From Echinostoma caproni (Eukaryota; Platyhelminthes; Trematoda; Plagiorchiida; Echinostomatidae), in assembly GCA_900618425.1 (NCBI GenBank), contig UZAN01042708.1, positions 12,046 through 28,965 of the forward strand: a stretch of DNA of 16,920 nt, in the 5' to 3' direction. The position numbers and the translations under genes were made by a program. This document shows positions 8,385 through 16,920 of the stretch, in pieces. The stretch's first letter is position 1; each line of letters begins with the position of its first letter. A model generated the notes under the pieces. That model did no database searches and was not told the DNA's origin. It saw only the letters and a program-made list of their open reading frames with translations.

Positions 8385-9251
8385 TTATTCTCTAGACTAC
8401 GTCAGAATTGTCACTTAATTACTGTCCTAATTGACACAAACATCACCCTTATTATTAGCATCAATATAGCAGGTATTAACGCTATAGCTACTTGGACCAC
8501 ATTTTCGTCTCTACTAATGTGGTCATTGTCACTGTCAGCTCTATTCTCAAAAGTTACATTCACATTGCAGATTCAATGTTTCATACGATAGCCAGCCTTT
8601 GGTCAACGGCATAATTGAACAAGCCCAAATCTGCTTACGGAACAACAATCAGTTTTCTCGTATCCATAGAAATGAAATCAGTAACATTGGGTGAATAATA
8701 ATTTTTCTGTACAATAAACAATGTGAATTTGCAGTCTCCAGAACCTCAGTCTGGGTCACAAAGACTTTGGAAATTATTATTTCTCAAATAAATAAAGTGT
8801 TTGGCTTTTTGGCTTATTGTACGGTGCGCAATCTGTTTCGTTGGGTAGCCATGAGGAAGCGTTCCCATGCTGACGGGACATAGATATAAAATTTGGTGGG
8901 AGACGATTGGTGTATCTGACCGATACAAAACAGCGCACTGATAGTCTGTCTAACATGAGATTTGCTTTACTTTGGTACGTGTGATAAAATAATAAGCCAG
9001 GTTTTGGATACAACTGTTTGGTAGACTGGATAAGAACGAATCAGAATAAGACCTCACATAGCATTGCGTCATTAGGGAAGATACGGCCCCTCCACGACAA
9101 TGACAGACGGCTATCTCACCATAGTAGTATTGACATGTAGCAAGCTTCTGAGTGCTCGAACTGATAAACCAAGTGGTTAGTTAACGTGCCGTAATCGGTG
9201 AAAGTACACACCGCTATCAATAACATGTCAATAGCCAGTTTGACAAACACA
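8385..9251. other. Non-coding stretch, no reverse transcriptase seen
   Basis: This is where the rest of a Penelope-like element would be expected on the minus strand. Frames at 8746-9013 carry no reverse transcriptase motif that I can see. Confidence 0.45.
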
Positions 9252-9269
9252 GTGTGTGTGCGCGCGCTC
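9252..9269. repeat. TG-CG alternating tract (Z-DNA-prone)
   Basis: Shares 17 identical bases with the tract at 2659-2675, including the final GCTC. A related GCGCGCGCGC run occurs at 9624-9633. Confidence 0.75.
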
Positions 9270-9855
9270 GATAAAACAAAGGATATTCAATATTCAGATG
9301 ATGCTAACAGAATCCCGTTTCGTATACTGATGTCCAGTATCACATTGTGGTTTTCAGTGACCATTGGGGAAAAGTAAATACGAGCAAAGTACCAAGCTAT
9401 TCATGTCCATTTGGAATCATCCAACCCAAAATCATTCTGCCTGTACCAAATCTGAAGAGGAGAAAAACGGGAACGAACAGAAGATAGCGCACTAATCCTG
9501 CCCCGGGGGCTGTGCCTGGACAAGTCACATAGTTCATTCCGGATGGATAGCACTGACCAAATTTCGGAATAACTTGTTACCCAATAAAAGCCACGAAAAC
9601 TATTTTGCACCTATCTCAACGGTGCGCGCGCGCACTTATTGATTCACGCTGCGGTGCATACGGTCTGTTCTGTTTTAAGACATGAAAATGGGAGAAAGAA
9701 TGGCGGATCACGTATTTTCAACGGTTTAACATTTTTTGTCCTGATCTGATCTGATCTTGGAATGATCGTGGTTGCAGAAAGTTTAAAGTGGGTATGATGT
9801 AACGCAGGGTAATTCTGCTGGTTCCAGCGTGTGCAACGTCCGTCTGTCCGAATGT
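9270..9855. other. Non-coding stretch, nothing recognised
   Basis: Apart from a short GC alternation near 9624 and GATCT repeats near 9741-9756, no element stands out. Confidence 0.5.
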
Positions 9856-9890
9856 AGAGAAAGATAGAGAGAGTGATAGAGATAGAGATA
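9856..9890. repeat. GAGA/GATA simple repeat
   Basis: Imperfect AGAGA and GATAGA units. The Ser/Leu- and Tyr/Leu-rich frames on the minus strand here are repeat artefacts. Confidence 0.85.
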
Positions 9891-10906
9891 CAAACCATGT
9901 TTGTGCAGTGGTTGAATTGATCTGGATAAGAACTGACAAATTTTAAGAGGATCTAATTTCATTCGATTCCATGCACTGCACCTAATCGTTTTCGATGACG
10001 GAAGCTTCATTCCCCAGTCTAAAAGTAGTGTTTACACGCCATTATCCGTGTTGTATACGATTCCACTGCGAAATGGGTAAGAAAAGATGCCAGCTTTTCA
10101 CATTAGGGTTATTGCGCCAAGCGGATCTACCTTGGTCCAGTTATCCGTACCACTCATACACCGCTTTTGAATACCGGCAAACAGCAGTGTAATGGAAGTT
10201 ATTTTCTAATCTTCTACATCTTGCTTCTCGTGGGTTTCCTAGACAACCTCGGTACTTGTAGGATGCGGCATCCAAATGAGGTGCTTGGTACAACCAAAAC
10301 CATCATTAGAGCCCTATAATTTATCCATTTAGCTAGTAATCGTACTGATGCCTCTCAAAATTACAGATGAATAGCCATCTGCGAGAGTTGTCATATTGCT
10401 TTTTCGATTGGTCATTAGGAACAGTTTGTCTTGCACAATGCTGCACTAATCAGTGATCAGAGATCAGACTCCAGATTTACTCTCAGAAGACTTTATCAGT
10501 ACATGGAAATGCACGGAACGAGCCGGAGCCTGAAACTCAGACATTTAGCGTGTAGATTCTGTTTTGTCACCATCGAACGATATGTGGTCCCAACGATTCA
10601 GCTCCTACACCGGCAGAATGGGAAGAGGTGTAAGGTGACTGGCTAGATTCAAGCGTTCTTACACCTATCAGCCGGAATGCAGTATATATGACTGGTGTAA
10701 CAGAGTGCTACTTTCAATGGGTTACGCTGATTTTTAAACTCCGATCTGAAGCTGTTGACTGTTGACTGAGTGAAGTCGGCATTGTGTGGAGAAGTAAAGT
10801 CTGGAGAATGTTCCGGTAAAAATAATATGTGCTACATTTTACGGATTAGAGTTCTTCTAATCTAGGGTGATACAAATGCCGGTCATTATACTCTGAACAC
10901 CGTTTA
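9891..10906. other. Non-coding stretch; one hairpin
   Basis: A perfect 9-base inverted repeat, AGGTGTAAG (10626-10634) and CTTACACCT (10658-10666), could form a hairpin with a 23-base loop. No gene or repeat family is recognised. Confidence 0.45.
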
Positions 10907-11024
10907 CAGTGAAACGTCGCTCACTGATAGACTATTGAAATTTACCTATCATAAGTTTACACAGATTAAATTGACTATCCAAAATATTTTTTCCAATAAG
11001 GTGGGCTAGTTGACCGTTTCACTG
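10907..11024. mobile_element. Candidate MITE with 10-base terminal inverted repeats
   Basis: CAGTGAAACG (10907-10916) is exactly inverted at 11015-11024, 118 bases end to end. The left end follows TA, the target of Tc1/mariner elements; the right end is followed by TG, a possible decayed TA. The CAGTGAAAC start resembles termini of pogo/Tigger-type members. The interior is AT-rich and non-coding. No second copy is in the window, so a chance inverted repeat cannot be excluded. Confidence 0.4.
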
Positions 11025-13099
11025 TGTCGTGAGATACTACTCACTTGTGAGTCATATGTGCCATAGTTGGTGATTTCTTTCAATGATCAAAAATATAGCA
11101 AGGCTACTGAGAGCCGACTGATGTGTCTGAAAGACTAACTACCGACTGACCCATGCTTACCTGGTGTGCTATCAGGAACGGTGATGGTTTGTTTCTGATG
11201 AGAGATGTTTTGTGTTATGTATGGCAAATTGGTGATATCCCATCTAACATTTTCAACAAACGATTATCTTCGACCAGAACCGCATTGTGGAATTATAACA
11301 ACTGGACCTAAAAAACTCTGCTTTAACAGATAATCGATAGTAGGAAGCTTTCCACGCACTGGTCAGTAATGACACTTTTCATCTCATCAAACAGCTAGCT
11401 GCCTTACAGTGAGTGGTACCGGGTCTGCCACTCATATCGCTCCCGGTTTTCATCTGTTTAAAGACCATCAGCACAAGCACCAACCACGCCATGATCCAGC
11501 TTCACCATTTAGGTAAATCGTTTCTCAAGCGTTCCCGTTCAACAAATAAAACAACTGGATGAGAAAAAATGGAAATTAAGATGAAAACAAGAAGACGAAG
11601 AGGAGTGCTCAACCTGAACACAGGAAATATTCTGTGTCCGGATGGACATGTTAGAAAAGACTATACTTTTCGCAATGACTACTTTATTTATGCTTTAGAG
11701 TGGGAACTTTGCGAGGACCAATGTCATAATACACCTACTCGTAACCAGTAGTCATCAGCAATGGCTATTCTCACAGATGATCGGTCGCATCTTGATTCAT
11801 ACTTGTTCAACTGCAATCGATGTTCGATATATTCCAATGGGGTTTCTCAAATGATTCGTTGCTTCTTCTCATTTGACAATTGGTTTTAGAATCGTTAATT
11901 TAACAATATGATGTAAAGAAGTATAAAAATAAAACTGATCAAGGATTGGAACAGTTCTACATTGAATGAAGTGAAAATTTCCACATCTTTTACCCATGTA
12001 TAAAATAAGTTATATCGTTGAGGAAATTTGAAATTTATCGGGAGAACTTGAGTAAAATTTGCATTCTTCCTTTCTAAAAAACGGGAATACGTAGCAGCCT
12101 TTGGGTGCGTTTTCATAAACGTTTTCATTCAAACTGCTAAATGACTTCATACAAAGTCAGAAATCAGATTGTCCCGATGGATAATTACCAAGTAGAACTA
12201 TAACATGAGGATGAAGAAACAGAAACCACAAACTAAAAATGCTTGAATACTAAACTTTACCAACTAACTTTTCAAACTGAGCCACAGGAGAAAAGGTTCT
12301 AACGATCTGTTGCAACATGTCAAGGGTAATACACTCGTGATCACGTATAACCTGTGAGAGAAACTCCAGTCCTACCTTATATTTATGAACGAGAAACAGA
12401 TTCATGTTTGTAAGGTTGAACCTCTAAACGTGTACGCTAATGCGGTTGCGCCATCTCGAAGTCTTCAGCAACAGTGCCTTTGCAACAGAAATCCACCAAG
12501 TCTGTGGCAAATTGAACTTTTTATTTTTAAGGTCAACATGGGTAGAGGCTAGATCAAGTTGCATAAAACAGAATGTATAAACCGAAACATCTAGTCAAAG
12601 GTTTCTCAATAGACCCTGGATCAATAAATAAATCATTCGCTGGTTTGTTTTTATCTTCTACTTCGGTAACATAAAGTCCCTACAATCCGCTTCAAGTGGC
12701 GCTGTTTTGAGTGTTGAATACCAATCACAAGTATGCGCGCACCAAACATTTGATTCAATTGTAAAGAGTGAGGTATCTATCAGTCTGCTACAAAACATCA
12801 GTCTATTCCGGACCACATAACATCTCTCATAAAATCCCCCCCACACACATTACTTTCAGCCTTAGCTTACATTCAGTTGACCTTGTACCAATCGATCAGT
12901 TGCATTCCAGTCATTTGAATCTGTACATATATTGAAGCCATATTGAATACACACCGCGAGGGAGTGAGAGGGACAGTCTGAATTGCTTGGTGTTGCCTTT
13001 GATGATTATCAGTCGCTGATCAGGATATCGCGCGATAAATGCCATCTTGAACAGAGATTGATAACTCTCAAATCCACTTGTGTTTTGCGTCAGTCGTTT
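11025..13099. other. Long non-coding stretch, nothing recognised
   Basis: A small perfect hairpin ACTCAC/GTGAGT occurs at 11039-11052. Otherwise frames are short (60-77 residues) and motif-free, and the DNA is AT-rich, especially 11880-12130. Confidence 0.5.
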
Positions 13100-13295
13100 T
13101 ACGTCAAATGACACTAGGTTTATTCAACCTGGACTTGATCGAGGTTACGATGAGCGGGCTGGTCGCAGCGCTCGCTTTTGCCCCACGATTTGACGAGGAG
13201 AGCGGAGTTGTTCGGAATAAATCGGCGGTGATCGCTTTATCCAATCCACTCCCCCCGCACACCACGCTTGTTTTCCTGTATCACACAGTCTTGAC
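13100..13295. other. GC-richer block with long frames on both strands
   Basis: This stretch stands out by higher GC and many CpG steps (GAGCGGGCTGGTCGCAGCGC and neighbours). A plus-strand frame runs 13078-13419, and a minus-strand frame covers roughly 13107-13292, with TTPLSSSNRGAKASAATSP and a stop soon after. I do not recognise either protein. It may be a diverged exon, a piece of a host gene carried in, or a repeat. No clear splice sites were settled. Confidence 0.35.
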
Positions 13296-13979
13296 TAATC
13301 AAATCAAAATTCACTCAAATGTGTTTGCGATCAGTAGGAGGGTGAGGGGTGATTTTCTGATTTGCAGGCTACTCGAAACAAAGACGGTTGCTTGCCAAAC
13401 GTATACCTCATCACATTGATGGGTAATATCTTACGGATCTGAAAGTATTGCTCACTAATGTGACCACGAATCAATTATTGAACCACTTTAGTCCTAGACT
13501 ACTCAGTATGTACATTTACTATGTACGCTCTGCGGAATTGTACGGAAGCAGGCGAATCGGGTTTTTATGATTGATTTACAGCGTCTATAGCATTAGCTGC
13601 CTTCATCGTACCTATAGGCGTATTATTAAATACCATCAACAACTCACACCTCTTTTTAATAACTGAAACTTATCATATGTAAATTAGTTTTTGACCCTCT
13701 CTCCCTCTGTCTTCACCACATGTGTTTCTTTCTCAACCCAGATTGTTCACAACCAAATTAGCGGATGAAGTTCTCTTTCTTGCGCCCGGTACTATCGAAA
13801 TGCATCAGATGGGCTTTGGTTGAACGGGTACATGGGACTGGAGGAAGCCGGCTATGTACCGATATCATTGCTGTCTCCGGTCTGGTCACATCTATGAACA
13901 GGACTATGAAGGACACAGTCTCTTAGTGAATCAGATATTAGGCGCTGTGAAACTCATTTCAGTCGTTGCAATACAAAGA
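13296..13979. other. Non-coding stretch, nothing recognised
   Basis: Includes a pyrimidine run near 13696-13712. No domain, RNA gene or repeat family is recognised. Confidence 0.5.
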
Positions 13980-14160
13980 GGATATCGAATTTTGGGGTAT
14001 AATGAAAAACGGTCAAAGAATGCAGGTTGTCCGATTGCTAAACATTATCCGATTTTGATGCAAAAACTCAACCCAACCAGATCCAACCAGCTGTTCAGCG
14101 CTTCCTAGCTTTTCAGTTCACGTTTCCTTTGATCTTCGCACGACGAAATTCACCGTACGA
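13980..14160 (+). repeat. Hammerhead-type SINE, copy 3 (head deleted)
   Basis: The 3' part matches copies 1 and 2: CAACCCAACCAG, CCAGCTGTTCAGCGCTTCCT and CTTTTCAGTTCACG. Upstream, a 14-base block at 14001-14014 is identical to 6070-6083, with ATATCG at similar spacing before it. About 55-60 bases that would hold the A box and most of the tRNA-like head are missing between 14014 and 14023. The hammerhead core is erased: CTGATGAG is replaced by an A-rich stretch and GAAAC by CAACC. It is a dead copy. Confidence 0.65.
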
Positions 14161-14254
14161 ACAATATTCATCATCAATTCCTCATACGAATGCTGAGTCA
14201 AATGTTTCCGGATGCACAACAAATTTTATTCGTACACAAAAATAAGCATAATAT

Positions 14255-14410
14255 TTTCTCAAAGTATTCTCCATCAACGTTCGTGCACAGTTCCATACGC
14301 TCGAACTACTTGGCGAGACAACTTGATCATGCCGAAGCGGTTTGCCTATCGGTTAGATGAATAAAGCCGCCACGCACCATACACTTGACATTTGGGAACA
14401 CAAAAGTGTC
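14255..14410 (-). pseudogene. Tc1/mariner-superfamily transposase relic, C-terminal end
   Basis: One minus-strand frame reads TFVFPNVKCMVRGG (from 14407) and, after two stops, FERMELCTNVDGEYFEK (ending at 14255). These match two spaced landmarks of mariner-type transposases: the FLFPKLK-like block after the catalytic PHSPDLAPSD region, and the closing helix with RM-x-C-x3-G-EYFE. The spacing and shared frame over about 150 bases make chance unlikely. The catalytic DD(D/E) triad, the N-terminal helix-turn-helix and terminal repeats are not visible. TGA and TAG stops show it is inactive. It lies about 95 bases from SINE copy 3, a nest of dead elements. Confidence 0.65.
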
Positions 14411-15295
14411 AGTGAGCATCATCACCAAAGGTAGCTGACAAACGATCAACACTCTGCTGCCTCTAATTCTTCTTTAAACCACATTGGTAGTCGTATAAAA
14501 TTTTCGCCCTCGACAGAGTTTCATGCAGTTCCAGTCCGAGTATAGCGACCCTTGTATGACTTGTGTACTGTGCTCTCGGCTGTGTTGATATCTGGTTCCG
14601 TCAGTTGAAATCACCGAAAGATATTCACAAAATAGATTACAATTCACGTTTTCCTTGCCCGGTCATTTACACCTCGTACTCCGCTAATACGTTTCATCCA
14701 ACAACATTGTGCTTAGCCCTAGTAATGATTACTGTTGTATTTTCGAGTAACATCCTCTTATCCTCTTATTTGATTTTATGGCTAGGAATACATCAACTAT
14801 TTCAGTCCCGGGGTGATAGATATTCTTTCAGATTTCCGATTATACTCTTTATGATATGAGAAGACATGTACAGAGGCGAACATTTGTTTTCATTGATTTA
14901 TCCTCGGGCCTATGCAAAGCATATACGGAATTAGCATGTTTGGAGGACGGAGGAAGATATTTAGTTGCCCAAAGGTCATAGTAATTGGTTTAGGAGTGAT
15001 ATTCTTTTCAAACATTGTTGAATGGCAAGCATTGATAATGGGGAAGAATGGTTTGTACGCGTACACTTTACCTTAAGTATATAATAAATAATCGAAAAAA
15101 ATACCAAAAGCATAAAAGTTTCAGTTTGTTTCAGGCTGTATTCTAAAGTTTGTACAGGTGTTGACCAAACTCGTGCAACATCACTTTCATTTTGAAAATA
15201 TATTTCAGTTTACAATATCATACTTGTATAATAATGACTATGGGTAAAATGTATTGCTTTCTCACTTTATCTCCCACTTTCATGTTCTTAGTTAT
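14411..15295. other. Non-coding stretch, nothing recognised
   Basis: The earlier parts of the mariner-type element may lie at 14411-14560 on the minus strand but are too decayed to identify. A 98-residue plus-strand frame at 14563-14859 is hydrophobic but shows no family motif. Confidence 0.4.
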
Positions 15296-15349
15296 ATTTT
15301 ATCACCATTTGAATTTGCTCGACCTCAAGGTCGAATATCGTGATAAAAT
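15296..15349. repeat. Nested inverted repeat (hairpin)
   Basis: Outer arms ATTTTATCAC (15296-15305) and GTGATAAAAT (15340-15349) are perfect. Inside, TCGACCT (15319-15325) and AGGTCGA (15328-15334) form a second perfect stem. The inner part resembles a segment just past the Penelope-like relic (minus strand, about 8003-7985). Function unknown. Confidence 0.6.
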
Positions 15350-16232
15350 TTGTAATAGTTCTACAGTTGTAAATCGTGTTTAGAAAATAATTTAGACAAA
15401 GCATCATGGAAATTCATTCTTTCTCATGAAGTGTTTGTGTTTTATTAGGGTGATTATTAAGCAGAGTTCACTTATTCTAAATAACTTATCTTTTTTGATT
15501 TAGTATATGATAAATAAGCCAAGTAATGTAAATATTCTAGCTTAAATAAATTGATAAATTATTTGGCTACCAACTACTCGCACATTATCCCCAATACTGA
15601 AAGAACTGAAAATGTACTCCAAGAAACATACAAGTTGACTTTGATATGTGCGACTCGTTGAATGAGCATCTTTTAGTGTCACCACGAACAAACCGGAAGA
15701 AACATCCTAGAGAATTTTGCATTTATTAAAGTCGAGAGGCACATAAATTCGATAACCCAGTTCTTTATTAGTGCAAGTGCTTCAGTGTGAACACAAACCG
15801 AATTTATTGCACAATCAACGGAATTTCCCCATCGAGACAAATCAAGAGGGCGAAAAAACGATCAAATCGAAGCAAGACGATGGTCAAGTTTGATCGTAGC
15901 TGAGAGAAGTTGTACACAATCTTTTTGGAGAATTGTCCAGGCTGATTAACCGTTTTTTTCCTCCTGCGACCGTTTGAAAAATGATTGCTCAATTTGAAAT
16001 GTAACGGAGGTCACCTGATATCAAGCCATTGTTGAAGGTCCACCAAAGCAGTGCACCTATTGATTTTAACAGAAAATTTAAATTACATCTCCCGTCCGTA
16101 CGTCATTCGGTTTATCTCACTACTGGTTAACGAGTAATTCATGAGGCAGAGAAACCGGATCTACCGACCTGGTCTTCTAATGAATTTCATTTTCCCCGAC
16201 AAAAGAAGTAAATATCCGTCGCACCTAACACG
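15350..16232. other. Non-coding AT-rich stretch, nothing recognised
   Basis: AT-rich sequence with several AATAAA-like words and short frames only. Confidence 0.5.
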
Positions 16233-16459
16233 ATGGAAGGGAAGCGAATACTGAGCGCCTTGTTGTTGGTCTCCTGTACCGATCTGGATGATGGAAAATT
16301 TCTTGCGCTGATAATGAAGAGTTTTGATTACTGTTGCTGCCAGAATGCATTCGCGGAAGTCTATTTTTCTCACTTGAAGATTAGTGTATTTTTTTCATTT
16401 GAGGTTGGTAGCAGAAAACGGTTCGAAATCATTAAATGTTATTTTTTTAATTTATACAG

Positions 16460-16574
16460 TTTCTGGATGGGTGAAGACCAATGTCGAATTCGTGCCTTTA
16501 TCAGTCAGCAGTTNTTGCCCTGGGATAGAAACAGGGATAAGTTAGCTGACTCGATATCGGTCGTCAGTGGTTAA
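16460..16574 (+). CDS. Candidate terminal exon of an unknown gene
   Basis: A run of T followed by AATTTATACAG gives a textbook 3' splice site at 16459/16460. The frame then reads FWMGEDQCRIRAFISQQ, one undetermined residue caused by the N at 16514, and LPWDRNRDKLADSISVVSG before a TAA at 16572-16574. AATAAA follows at 16666-16671, about 90 bases on, where a poly(A) signal would be expected. The composition is charged and balanced, unlike the AT-driven frames around it. The same frame stays open upstream to an ATG at 16233, whose first residues look signal-like, but no donor in a matching phase was found there. I do not recognise the protein. Confidence 0.35.
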
Positions 16575-16920
16575 GATTTGGTGTGTATTAGAAGAAACTG
16601 GCGAATTCTTTGGGGCAATCAACTTGGTAAAATCTATTCAAAAGCGCCTAACTTCAGTGCCAAGAAATAAAGAAGCACAAATAGGATATGAACGAGGTGA
16701 AAGTAAAATACCTATATGAATTCTATGAGTCATTTCGATAAATAAATTCTAATTATGCTATTAACTGTGGCTTCGTTATTTTACAACTGATGCACCAGCA
16801 ATCATCGTCAAAATAGAAAAATCGTGTATTTTATTGACATTCAACCAAAAGAAGCACAGATATAGCCGGATATTATTCTGATTATATTGCGTGTGATATG
16901 GGGAAATATCATATTCAATC
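16575..16920. other. AT-rich flank with poly(A)-signal-like word
   Basis: AATAAA at 16666-16671 could serve the candidate exon ending at 16574; another occurs near 16740. Nothing else is recognised. Confidence 0.4.

Noticed and set aside
8202..8591. 129-residue plus-strand frame
   Set aside because: It runs antisense over the Penelope-like GIY-YIG relic, which explains the sequence far better; its hydrophobic end is AT-driven.
9644..10010. Three overlapping minus-strand frames near the GATA repeat
   Set aside because: All derive from simple repeat (Ser/Leu and Tyr/Leu runs) and have no domain.
14563..14859. 98-residue hydrophobic plus-strand frame as a membrane protein
   Set aside because: The hydrophobicity follows from T-rich DNA; there is no start context, homology motif or splice support.
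1..16920. CRISPR array, bacterial operons or rRNA genes
   Set aside because: No regularly spaced direct repeats, no ribosome-binding-site-led gene strings and no rRNA-like conserved blocks were seen.

Overview
The window reads as intergenic or intronic DNA from a flatworm, most likely a digenean trematode. There is no bacterial gene structure. Open frames are short, and several candidate coding pieces are bounded by plausible GT/AG splice sites. Microsatellites are common. The best-supported contents are decayed mobile elements of kinds known from trematodes: tRNA-derived SINEs, a hammerhead-ribozyme-bearing repeat resembling the schistosome SM-alpha family, a Penelope-like element and a Tc1/mariner-superfamily relic. 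The organism call is an inference from this repertoire; I cannot name a species.

Layout. Bases 1-122 are the tail of a SINE copy cut by the window edge, carrying a hammerhead-like motif. Bases 130-3800 hold mostly simple repeats (CCCCA, CA, CAAT/GATC, TCC, TG-CG) and no convincing gene. At 3804-4043 (minus) lies a plausible first coding exon with a signal peptide. A second SINE family with a tRNA-like head is at 5161-5312. A fuller copy of the hammerhead SINE is at 6050-6290. At 6946-7387 (minus) is a cysteine-rich candidate last exon that ends like a discoidin/fucolectin domain. At 8085-8384 (minus) is a broken GIY-YIG endonuclease end of a Penelope-like retroelement. A MITE-like inverted repeat lies at 10907-11024. 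A GC-richer block open on both strands is at 13100-13295. A third, damaged hammerhead-SINE copy (about 13980-14160) is followed by a mariner-type transposase relic (14255-14410, minus). A candidate terminal exon with an acceptor, stop codon and AATAAA lies at 16460-16574.

The most interesting system is the SINE family that joins a tRNA-like Pol III promoter head directly to a hammerhead ribozyme motif. One copy keeps the catalytic core (CTGATGA, GAAA, GTC) and another keeps stems I and II, so a self-cleaving ancestor is likely. Penelope-like elements also carry hammerheads, and a Penelope-like relic lies in the same window, but no ribozyme is visible next to it. The host candidates are two minus-strand pieces, one a terminal exon and one an initial exon about 2.9 kb further on. 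They could belong to neighbouring genes for secreted proteins, but without transcripts they remain hypotheses.
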